Origin: Rheinheimera tangshanensis
GTDB lineage: Bacteria; Pseudomonadota; Gammaproteobacteria; Enterobacterales; Alteromonadaceae
DNA: 64,000 nucleotides
Assembly: GCF_014645135.1 (NCBI RefSeq)
Contig: NZ_BMLH01000006.1
Coordinates: forward strand, 124,001 to 188,000
Direction: 5' to 3'
Numbering within the stretch: the stretch's first letter is position 1; the number at the start of each line of letters is the position of its first letter. Of the stretch, positions 16,216 through 23,519 are shown one piece after another. Made by a program: the position numbers and the translations under genes. The notes beneath the pieces were generated by a model. That model searched no databases. It had not been told where the DNA came from and saw only the letters and a list, made by a program, of their open reading frames with translations.

Positions 16216-17658
16216 ATGGTGTTGAACCCACAGCCTACATTCTATTTTTACGACTATGAAACCTGGGGCGCGGATCCGAAAAAAGACCGTCCAGCCCAGT
16301 TTGGTGGTATTCGCACAGATTTAGATTTAAACCCTATTGGCGAACCCGATATGTGGTATTGCCAGTTGGCGAACGATTATTTGCCTCATCCGGTAGCGGC
16401 TTTGATCACAGGCTTAACGCCACAGCTCTGTAATCAAAAAGGTTTGCCTGAAACCGAATTCTGCCGCCGTATTCTCGAGCGTTTCAGCCAGCCTAATACC
16501 TGTGTGCTTGGGTATAACAGCTTACGTTTTGATGATGAAGTCACGCGTTACAGCCTGTACCGTAACTTCTATGAGCCTTATGGTCGCGAATGGCAGCACG
16601 GTAATAGCAGATGGGATTTAATCGACATAGTGCGTGCCTGTTATGCGCTGCGCCCTGAAGGCATCGTCTGGCCAGAAAAAGCCGATGGCAGCCCGAGCTT
16701 TAAATTAGAAGATTTAACTAAAGCCAATGGTTTATCGCACCAACGCGCACACGACGCTTTGTCTGATGTGTACGCCACTATCGCCATTGCCAAACTGGTG
16801 AAAGAAAAACAGCCGAAGTTATTTCAGTACCTGCTGGATTTACGCAAAAAAACTGAAGTCAGTAAGTTATTTGATTTAGTCAATTTAACGCCGCTGGTGC
16901 ATGTGTCCGGCCGCTTCCCCGCTATTCAGGGTTGTGTTAGCTGGATAGTGCCTTTAGCGCCGCATCCAACCAATAAAAACGCCGTGATTTGCTACAACCT
17001 GCAAGCCGATCCTAAACCTTTGTTGGAACTGGATTTAGCCTCCTTGCAGCAACTTTTGTATACCAAAACCGCTGATTTGGACGAAGACCAGGAAAGGCTT
17101 GGCTTAAAGCTGATTCATATCAACAAATGCCCTGTGTTATCCCCTGCTAAAACCTTGTCAGAACAACGTGCTGCCGATTTGGGCATAGACAGAGCCGCCT
17201 GCCTGAAGCATCTGGACTGGCTGCGGCAAAACCGCTCTGCTATTCAGCCTAAGGTGATGGAGCTGTATCAGTTGCCGACAGACTACAGTGTAGAAACCAA
17301 TCCGGATTATCAGCTTTATAACGGTTTTGTTTCCAACGAAGATAAACAGCGGATGGAACAGCTGCATTTAATGAGTGCTGATCAACTGGCGTCCAACCCT
17401 GTGCTTTTTAGCGAAGACAGATTAAATCAGTTGCTGTTTTTATACCGTGCCCGCAACTACCCACAAAGCTTAACCCATCAGGAGCAACAACGCTGGCAAC
17501 GCTATCGCAGCGATAAGCTCACGCATGGCCTGGATAAACCTAATTTAACTTTTGAAGAATTCGGTTTGGCACTGGAAAACCTGGCGCATGAAGCAGGCGA
17601 TGACGTTAAAAAAATGAATATCCTCAAGGCGTTATTTCAGTACGCTCAGAGCTTATGA
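16216..17658 (+). CDS. sbcB: Exodeoxyribonuclease I
   Basis: 480 residues, close to the E. coli length of 475. The DEDDh exonuclease domain begins with FYDYETWGADP (Asp13, Glu15), and the RAHDALSDVYATIA segment carries the later catalytic His/Asp. The SH3-like and helical C-terminal regions of ExoI follow, ending ALFQYA. It degrades single-stranded DNA 3'-5' in mismatch repair and recombination, stimulated by SSB. No strong ribosome site before the ATG. Followed by GC-rich hairpins. Confidence 0.96.
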   Translation: MVLNPQPTFYFYDYETWGADPKKDRPAQFGGIRTDLDLNPIGEPDMWYCQLANDYLPHPVAALITGLTPQLCNQKGLPETEFCRRILERFSQPNTCVLGYNSLRFDDEVTRYSLYRNFYEPYGREWQHGNSRWDLIDIVRACYALRPEGIVWPEKADGSPSFKLEDLTKANGLSHQRAHDALSDVYATIAIAKLVKEKQPKLFQYLLDLRKKTEVSKLFDLVNLTPLVHVSGRFPAIQGCVSWIVPLAPHPTNKNAVICYNLQADPKPLLELDLASLQQLLYTKTADLDEDQERLGLKLIHINKCPVLSPAKTLSEQRAADLGIDRAACLKHLDWLRQNRSAIQPKVMELYQLPTDYSVETNPDYQLYNGFVSNEDKQRMEQLHLMSADQLASNPVLFSEDRLNQLLFLYRARNYPQSLTHQEQQRWQRYRSDKLTHGLDKPNLTFEEFGLALENLAHEAGDDVKKMNILKALFQYAQSL

Positions 17659-17672
17659 GCTCTGAGCCGTAG

Positions 17673-17761
17673 GGGCGGGTCTTGCACCCGCCCGTCTAAT
17701 GATACCGCGGTTCTCATTGAAGGGCCGGGACAAGCCACGGCCCCTGCAACTCGCCCGTCTA
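17673..17761. repeat. GC-rich hairpin cluster with short direct repeats
   Basis: First hairpin: GGGCGGGT (17673-17680) and ACCCGCCC (17686-17693) around CTTGC. Second: GGGCCG (17722-17727) and CGGCCC (17738-17743). CGCCCGTCTA occurs at 17689-17698 and again at 17752-17761. Located after sbcB; looks like a REP-type intergenic element that may also terminate transcription, though no T-run follows. Confidence 0.6.
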
Positions 17762-17930
17762 TCCCTTTAAATCTGCATTGCCCGAAATAGTGCAGCCAAC
17801 AAAGCTGCAGCGTCGAATACAACAGTGACAGTTTTTTTGTTCAGCTGCCAGTCAGCTCTCTATGTTTCGGATCAGACTTCTGCTAGCCTGCGCACAGTAA
17901 TCAATGCTGTTTTTGGGTGCGGAGTCTGAG

Positions 17931-18950
17931 ATGAAGTTGTGGTCAAAAATCAAAGTGATGTTATGCAGTTTGTTATTAACCGGCTGTTTTGCCCCGGCTT
18001 TATTAATGACATCACAGGCACAGCTTTTAGGCGAGCTATTTCGTCCCTTGGTTGGTTTTAACCCGCTTGAAGTCAAGCTATTTGAAAACCCCTTGATCCG
18101 CGACCCTATGGTAGCGTTAATGGGTGAAGACAATTACCGCACCGCTGTTATCCTGTTAAATACTGCGACGGCCATTCAGCAACAAGGCCCACTGTATTTT
18201 GTCGTATCAGAGCACTCCCCTTTGCCGCATTTAGCCGAAAAAGCCGGTTTTGTCTGGAACTCAGAACATAACCAAATGGCGATTCTGTTAGTATCTGGTG
18301 GCAAAACTGAAATATTTAACCAGGTGGTGGAAGGAGCTGCTGGCAAAATCGCCCCCAGTTGGCCAAAAGAGCTGGTCGAGTACACCAACCCTGAAAAGTT
18401 AAAACAAAAGGCAGTGGCAGTCGCTGCCGGAAAGATTGGCCAGGGTTTAGGTTTGTCGGAAGAGCAAACTGGTTTTGTTGAAACAGGCTTAGCTGGTGGT
18501 TCAGTGCAAAACGCGCTGGAGGAGAACTTAAAACAACAAGCCATGGATCCGGTCGAAGAAATTAAGCAAAAGGTAGAATCAGGCAAAGCTGATTTATTAA
18601 ATCAGCCTAGACAACGTTTTACCGAAATGACTCAGGAAGCCATGTTGACCGAAGACGACATGGTGAAACAATTCACCGGCAAATCGGCTGACGAATTAAA
18701 AGCGGCGAAAAAATACGTCGAGGACGCCAAAGCACGGGCTGACGCTAATCAGAAAAAACCCACCTCGACTATCAAAGACAAAACTACTTTAGAAAAAGAA
18801 GCCAAACAGTGGGCTAAAGATAAAGCCAATAAAAAAGTAGACGAAACCCGCGCCCCTGCTGACGAGTTACTAAATGAGCTGACTGAAGAAGTAAAGCAAA
18901 AGACCACTTTGCCAGTGCCTGCACCAGTGAAGAAGAAGGATGGTGGTTAG
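17931..18950 (+). CDS. Hypothetical lipoprotein with charged helical C-terminus
   Basis: 339 residues from the ATG at 17931, chosen because GGAG lies six bases upstream and it gives a proper lipoprotein signal (MKLWSKIKVMLCSLLLTGC, lipobox LTGC, Cys19). The middle part is a globular-looking region with several aromatic residues. The last ~150 residues are strongly charged and helical (many Lys/Glu/Asp/Ala, e.g. AKKYVEDAKARADANQKK), suggesting a coiled coil or peptidoglycan/periplasm-spanning segment. I do not recognise a family. Stands alone before an AT-rich accessory stretch. Confidence 0.75.
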   Translation: MKLWSKIKVMLCSLLLTGCFAPALLMTSQAQLLGELFRPLVGFNPLEVKLFENPLIRDPMVALMGEDNYRTAVILLNTATAIQQQGPLYFVVSEHSPLPHLAEKAGFVWNSEHNQMAILLVSGGKTEIFNQVVEGAAGKIAPSWPKELVEYTNPEKLKQKAVAVAAGKIGQGLGLSEEQTGFVETGLAGGSVQNALEENLKQQAMDPVEEIKQKVESGKADLLNQPRQRFTEMTQEAMLTEDDMVKQFTGKSADELKAAKKYVEDAKARADANQKKPTSTIKDKTTLEKEAKQWAKDKANKKVDETRAPADELLNELTEEVKQKTTLPVPAPVKKKDGG

Positions 18951-18994
18951 ATTTGCAAACACAAAAGAACAACAATCCGCATTTTATTACTGTT

Positions 18995-19501
18995 TTAGTC
19001 GTGAAGGCTTTTTAGGGAGATAAGCCCGATCCCAGCAAGAATCTCAGATTTCATAACTTTAATTTCATGATAAGACTTTGGGCTACGCATCATCGTCAAC
19101 GCGTTAGTATAAAGATCACGGTCGTATTTTTTGTGCAACTTCGTTGCTGAATAAGTATTTGGAAAGCCTTTGTGCACGAGGATATTTCGCATAGCCTCAA
19201 TAATGCAAAGACTACGATGTGACTTTTCCGACAAAATATTCTTACTGTACTTAACAAGATCGGCATATCCATTATCGAAATATTTAGGGTTGTTGTTGTC
19301 GAATGCGGCCTTTCGGCGAATTTCATAGAAAGTGTATTCAGCAGCAATCAAAAGCCAGGCAAAGTAATTGTGGGCAAAATCAAACTGAAGCTTGTATTCC
19401 TCAAGCGCTTCAATCTGGCTTTCCAGGTAGTCTATGTGTCGTTGCCAAAATATAGAGTTGCTTTTTGAACTAAGCCCGTCAATTAAACCAATACCTTCCA
19501 T
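18995..19501 (-). CDS. Small all-helical protein with HEPN-like RNxxxH motif
   Basis: 168 residues, AT-rich, not confidently assigned. The sequence is helical throughout and contains MRNILVHKG, giving Arg105-Asn106 and His110, which fits the RNxxxH (R-X4-H) ribonuclease motif of HEPN domains. HEPN proteins are common in toxin-antitoxin and phage-defence loci, where they cut RNA. It follows the DUF4238 gene on the same strand after an 86-bp gap containing an inverted repeat. AAGGAAAATTC precedes the ATG. The HEPN assignment is inference from one motif and predicted helicity. Confidence 0.6.
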   Translation of the reverse strand: MEGIGLIDGLSSKSNSIFWQRHIDYLESQIEALEEYKLQFDFAHNYFAWLLIAAEYTFYEIRRKAAFDNNNPKYFDNGYADLVKYSKNILSEKSHRSLCIIEAMRNILVHKGFPNTYSATKLHKKYDRDLYTNALTMMRSPKSYHEIKVMKSEILAGIGLISLKSLHD

Positions 19502-19518
19502 GAATTTTCCTTAGTAAA

Positions 19519-19571
19519 AAAGCGCTTAAGACGAGTTATTGCAAACGAGGAGTAGCCGACAAAAGCGCTTT
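19519..19571. repeat. Inverted repeat between the DUF4238 and HEPN-like genes
   Basis: AAAGCGCTT (19519-19527) pairs with AAGCGCTTT (19563-19571), each arm also containing the self-palindrome AGCGCT. It could form a hairpin in the mRNA between the two genes, or be a pair of protein-binding sites. Confidence 0.55.
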
Positions 19572-19587
19572 GTCAGACTAATTCAAT

Positions 19588-20679
19588 TTACCTTGCACAT
19601 TCTTTTACAAAATCATGATCTGTTGCTGGATTTATCCCACTTTCTCGTATGTAGCCCACTCCAGAGCCATTAGTATATACAAAACCTTTTCGCTTCCATT
19701 CAATAGTATTTGGCCATGCCGATGGAATTGGATTAATCATTTCAGTATGAATTATTGATTCTTGATGTTTTGTCGCTTCACGCCAATCAACTACTTTAAA
19801 TCTCTTATACCCATCAAATTTTTCATCTAAGATGGCATAATGGATTTTATGCCTTACTTTCGGTCGCCTATTTTTTAGTAGGGTAAATGAAGCCAAGATC
19901 TGCTCTTGTGAATACTTATCTTGGTAAAAGATGTTTGCTCGACTACTTAGATACTGATGTTCATTAAATATAGCGATCTCACGTTCACTTTTCACATCAA
20001 CCCACCCTTTATTGTGAGGAATGCTATAAACATCAGAATCAAAACCAATACATAAAATTCTAGGAGTTATAGGAAGAAGAATAATTACTCCAGCAGATCC
20101 TAATCCAAAGTTACTCCCGGAGGTTCTTTTATCAAGAAAATGCCATTTATTAGTTAAAACCGCAGGATCATCAGAAGTTATAAAGTCAATTTTGGTTTTG
20201 TTCTTAATCAGGCAGACCTTCAGATCATTCATTACAAATCTTGCCTTTACAAAGTTTCTCATAGACAGCTGGACTGCTTCTTTCATCTCCAATTTAAATT
20301 CTTGAGGTTCAAGCCCTGCTACCTCTCTCATACCATCTGTCATTTCAATACTACGTCTTGAGGCTGCTTCAGTTCTCATATACTGTAAACGCCAGAAAAA
20401 TATTAAAAACTTGCGATGCTCGTCGGTTAAGTGATAATTCGGCCTTGTAATTTCTCTAACGATATCAGCATAGCGTCCTTCTATAGGTTGAAGTGCTCTC
20501 TCTAGTTCAAGATCATCACCATAAAAGTAACTTTTAGAACACTGTTTTTTTAACGATGCCGAATTAATAAATATTTCTCTGTCTATATTAAACAGATTAA
20601 TAGCAGACGTTGAGTTATCAACAGCAAACTGTCGAAGGTAACATTGAGGAACATAATGTTGGTTTTTATTAGATGCCAT
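19588..20679 (-). CDS. DUF4238 family protein
   Basis: 363 residues beginning MASNKNQHYVPQCYLRQF, the HYVPxxYLRxF opening that marks DUF4238. A later FITSDDPAVL segment (about residue 175) is also typical. The family is functionally uncharacterised to my knowledge, is patchily distributed and often sits in accessory regions. Codon use and base composition are AT-rich compared with flanking genes, consistent with transfer. ATG at 20679 chosen over GTG at 20685 because GAGG lies five bases upstream. A TATAAT-like box lies about 40 bases further up. Likely first gene of a two-gene unit with the HEPN-like protein. Confidence 0.75.
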   Translation of the reverse strand: MASNKNQHYVPQCYLRQFAVDNSTSAINLFNIDREIFINSASLKKQCSKSYFYGDDLELERALQPIEGRYADIVREITRPNYHLTDEHRKFLIFFWRLQYMRTEAASRRSIEMTDGMREVAGLEPQEFKLEMKEAVQLSMRNFVKARFVMNDLKVCLIKNKTKIDFITSDDPAVLTNKWHFLDKRTSGSNFGLGSAGVIILLPITPRILCIGFDSDVYSIPHNKGWVDVKSEREIAIFNEHQYLSSRANIFYQDKYSQEQILASFTLLKNRRPKVRHKIHYAILDEKFDGYKRFKVVDWREATKHQESIIHTEMINPIPSAWPNTIEWKRKGFVYTNGSGVGYIRESGINPATDHDFVKECAR

Positions 20680-20983
20680 GTACACCTCAATGTGCGAATT
20701 AATCTAACATTTATAGTATGCCTTCACGCACTCACTGGTTTTATTCTTAACAGTTGATTATGACTAGCTGCGACCAAAAGCGTGCGGAAAAATTATTACT
20801 TTTTCTCTGGCCTGTTATTTTTAGGCTGTTTTACTCCAAGTTTCTAAATTAGAGTGTTTTTCCCTCTCCAGCAACATATAAATCTGACTGTTGAATGGCT
20901 CAAAGCGTACCAGCTTTATGGTTACACTGTATATTCGACCAGACGTACAACTGAGATTTGCATTGAAAGGTTATGGTGCAATT
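20680..20983. other. Divergent intergenic region (about 300 bp)
   Basis: AT-rich DNA between the divergent DUF4238 and CcdA-like genes. Carries a possible minus-strand -10 box near 20715-20725. No gene or RNA recognised. Confidence 0.4.
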
Positions 20984-21244
20984 ATGAAAATAAGGTTCAA
21001 CCCAAAAGCTACAAAAAAATCGACCAATCTCAGTTTAAACAGCGAGCTGTTAGCTGAAGCCAGACGCCTGAATATCGACCTGTCAGCGACTTTGGAAAAA
21101 GCTCTGGAGCAAGAGATAAGTCGACATCTGCAGGCTGAGTGGCTACAAAAAAATGCTGAAGCTATTGCTGCCTGTAACGAACTTACTGAGAAACATGGTT
21201 TGTTCTCTGACTCATTTCGAAAAGTTGCTAAAGCAAACACCTGA
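20984..21244 (+). CDS. CcdA-family antitoxin (orphan)
   Basis: 86 residues from MKIRFNPKATKKSTNLSLN, with the CcdA-like ribbon-helix-helix N-terminus (NLSLNSELLAEARRLNIDLSATLEKAL) and the toxin-binding tail ending NELTEKHGLFSDSFRKV. CcdA represses its own operon and neutralises the gyrase poison CcdB. No CcdB-like frame follows; a hairpin begins 20 bp after the stop instead. It may be a toxin-less remnant, may act in trans, or may be an anti-addiction protein. The ribosome site is weak (AAAGG 12 bases upstream). Confidence 0.75.
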   Translation: MKIRFNPKATKKSTNLSLNSELLAEARRLNIDLSATLEKALEQEISRHLQAEWLQKNAEAIAACNELTEKHGLFSDSFRKVAKANT

Positions 21245-21264
21245 TTAGATCCTATCCAGATTAT

Positions 21265-21293
21265 GTTGCAATGCCGCACGCGGCGATTGCAAC
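21265..21293. repeat. Strong GC-rich hairpin after the CcdA-like gene
   Basis: GTTGCAATGCCGC (21265-21277) pairs with 21280-21293 with a single bulged base and almost no loop. No T-run follows. It sits where a ccdB gene would be expected and looks like an intergenic palindromic element. Confidence 0.6.
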
Positions 21294-21460
21294 CTACCCC
21301 TTTCACAATTTATTTATCCGCTTAACGTTTTTTCGCACAAAAGCCTGTTGCACCGAATTGCCTTGGTATCGACCACAAATTCATGTTTTTATAAAAGCAT
21401 GGGTGAACAAACCAAAACCTGGTGGTACAAGCTGCCAGCAAACACTTATCAGGAGTTTTT

Positions 21461-22489
21461 ATGCGCAAGGGGCAAGTTGCTGTTTTTTATATCGTCTTTT
21501 TTATTGCTTCACTTTTTAGCCAACAGGTGTTGGCACTCAATGAGGTGAAATTACATAAAGATATTGAGTGGGTGAAAGTAAAAGGCTTTTCGCTGACGAC
21601 TGATATCTACAGCCCGGAAAAAGCGGCTAAGCCTTTACCTGTGCTGGTGATTTTTCATGGCGGCGGCTGGCTGGTGAATACCAAAAGCATAATGAACGAT
21701 ATGGCGCTCTATATGGCAAGCCATGCCGATCTGGTGGTGGTCAATATGAACTACCGGCTGCTTGGCGATAATAACAACAGCACCACAATCAACGAAATAG
21801 TGGAAGATGCTTTGGGTGCTGTGCTTTGGGTGAAAGATCATATTCAAAACTACGGCGGCGACCCGGCAAAAATTGCTATAACAGGAGATAGTGCTGGTGG
21901 TCATTTAGCTTCTATGGTGATGCTGACTGGCCGTGCTTTGGACTCCAAAGGTTTTACGCCACAAAGCCAGAAGTTCACACCCAGCTATCTGCCAAAAGGC
22001 AAAACAGCCGAACAAGTTGCAGCTGCTGATGGCGCCAGAGTACAGGCGGTGATCTTAAGTTATACCGCCTTTGATTTATTACAAAGTGCAAAAGGTGGTT
22101 TTGAAACTGCACAAAACCCGTTCTGGACATGGGGTAACGCCAGCCCGCGTGGTTTGTTTGGTAACGGTATTAGTGTCGATAGCCATGAACAGTATTACAA
22201 AGCTGTATCGCCTCTTTATCTGTTGCCGGAGGCTGGTTACAAACTACCGCCTCAGTTTGTACTAGTCGGCAGCGAAGATGATCTCACCACGCCTGAAGTC
22301 GCGAGTGGTTATGTCCGTATGCTTAAAGCGACAGGACAGCAGGTGGAGTTTAAAATATACCAAGGCAAAGGCCATGCCTTTCTCGATAGCGGCTGTAACG
22401 ACTACACTAAAGGCTGCTTTAAAGACTTAGCCACCCCGACTTTGAATGACATAATTAAGTTTCTAAGCACTGTGTTTGGGCAGCCCTAA
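21461..22489 (+). CDS. Exported alpha/beta hydrolase (carboxylesterase-like)
   Basis: 342 residues from the ATG at 21461, chosen for AGGAG five bases upstream and because it directly opens a signal peptide (MRKGQVAVFYIVFFIASLFS...LA). The mature enzyme carries HGGGW (oxyanion hole, near residue 65), GDSAGG (nucleophile Ser near residue 147), and later Asp (SEDDLTTP) and His (GKGHAF) to complete the triad, typical of the BD-FAE/hormone-sensitive-lipase-like esterases. Probably hydrolyses a small ester in the periplasm. Stands alone. Confidence 0.9.
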   Translation: MRKGQVAVFYIVFFIASLFSQQVLALNEVKLHKDIEWVKVKGFSLTTDIYSPEKAAKPLPVLVIFHGGGWLVNTKSIMNDMALYMASHADLVVVNMNYRLLGDNNNSTTINEIVEDALGAVLWVKDHIQNYGGDPAKIAITGDSAGGHLASMVMLTGRALDSKGFTPQSQKFTPSYLPKGKTAEQVAAADGARVQAVILSYTAFDLLQSAKGGFETAQNPFWTWGNASPRGLFGNGISVDSHEQYYKAVSPLYLLPEAGYKLPPQFVLVGSEDDLTTPEVASGYVRMLKATGQQVEFKIYQGKGHAFLDSGCNDYTKGCFKDLATPTLNDIIKFLSTVFGQP

Positions 22490-22811
22490 CAGGTGCAGCT
22501 TGAGTTCAGTGACGGCCCGGCTATTTCAAAAGTAAAGAGCCAGCAGTGGCTGCTATGCTTCCCACTCTTGGATCTTCAGCTTTAACTGAGGATCCAAGAG
22601 GCAGTGAATCCAATCAACTTTTCAGTTACCTGCTTATAGCGTCGCCACACTTCAGCGCAAACAACAAGGTTTGCAGCTCAAAAACTAAAAACAACGCTTG
22701 CTTTCTAATGGCTTTACTTGGTTTTATAGAGCAGCAATGAAACCGATTACACTAAACTGAAAACCTAACATGGTGCCGTCAGAGCATTCAGCAAATAACA
22801 GGGGTAGCAAC
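22490..22811. other. Intergenic stretch with hairpin (322 bp)
   Basis: Between the esterase and the DUF1080 gene. Contains the 15-bp hairpin listed separately. A 64-codon frame at 22546-22740 lacks a ribosome site and covers the hairpin, so it is not called. The operon promoter should be near the 3' part; none picked with confidence. Confidence 0.4.
22565..22600. repeat. 15-bp-stem hairpin element
   Basis: CTCTTGGATCTTCAG (22565-22579) pairs with 22586-22600 around CTTTAA with only one T-G wobble. No T-run follows, so it is not a standard terminator. I recall similar 'GGATCTTCAG...CTGAGGATCC' hairpins in related genera but cannot verify this. Confidence 0.6.
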
Positions 22812-23519
22812 TTGATTTTATCGATAAAAAATAAAACCTTAGCAGTATTAGCGCTGCTGTCGGTGCTAAGCCAACCAGCTTTTGCAGCTGATAATCAGCT
22901 GACCGCAGAGGAACAAGCAGACGGCTGGCAGTTATTGTTTAACGGCAAGGATATGTCGCAGTGGCGCAGTTTTAAACAGCCTACTGTCAATGAGAAATGG
23001 CAAATTGAAGATGGCGCTATCACCCTGACTGCAGGCGGTGGTGGCGACTTAATCAGTAAAGAAAGTTACAAAAACTTTGAGCTGACGCTGGATTGGAAAA
23101 TTGCCGAAGTCGGCAACAGCGGTATTCTTATTCTTGCTGATGAAAAAGGTAAATACATTTACTCCCACGCGCCGGAAATTCAAATTCTGGATAACGAGCG
23201 CCACCCGGACAATAAGCTCGACACTCACCTCTCAGGTTCCTTGTACGACATGATTGCCTCTCCTGTCGCTTCCCACAAAAAAGCTGGTGAATGGAACAGC
23301 ACTAAAATTAGGTTAGAAAATTCGGCTTTAACCATTTGGCAAAATAACGTGCAAACGGCAAAAGTGACCATTGGCAGCACTGACTGGAACAGCTTAATCG
23401 CGAAAAGTAAGTTTGCCAGCTGGCCAGGTTTTGCTGCAGCCAAAGAGGGTCATATAGGTTTACAGGATCATGGCGATAAGGTCTGGTTCAAAAATATCAA
23501 AATTAAAGAGCTGAACTAA
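22812..23519 (+). CDS. DUF1080 (3-keto-disaccharide hydrolase-like) exported protein
   Basis: About 235 residues with a signal peptide (MILSIKNKTLAVLALL... ending FAA). One concanavalin-like DUF1080 domain follows (WQLLFNGKDMSQWRSF opening, GNSGILIL strand, LQDHGDKVWFKNIKI ending). The family acts on 3-keto-glycosides and related sugars. I prefer a TTG start at 22812 (AGGGG seven bases upstream, ideal signal peptide). An ATG at 22770 would add 14 residues but has no ribosome site. Its stop overlaps the start of the GMC oxidoreductase gene (TAATG), so translation is coupled. Confidence 0.85.
   Translation: MILSIKNKTLAVLALLSVLSQPAFAADNQLTAEEQADGWQLLFNGKDMSQWRSFKQPTVNEKWQIEDGAITLTAGGGGDLISKESYKNFELTLDWKIAEVGNSGILILADEKGKYIYSHAPEIQILDNERHPDNKLDTHLSGSLYDMIASPVASHKKAGEWNSTKIRLENSALTIWQNNVQTAKVTIGSTDWNSLIAKSKFASWPGFAAAKEGHIGLQDHGDKVWFKNIKIKELN

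Noticed and set aside
19502-19587. Possible integron attC site between the DUF4238 and HEPN-like genes
   Set aside because: The inverted repeat lacks the GTTRRRY/RYYYAAC core sites and no integrase or cassette array is present.
21271-21519. Possible CcdB toxin downstream of the CcdA-like gene
   Set aside because: No CcdB-like residues; the frame runs through the hairpin and has no ribosome site.
22546-22740. 64-codon frame in the esterase-DUF1080 gap
   Set aside because: No ribosome site and it spans the 15-bp hairpin; more likely part of an intergenic element.
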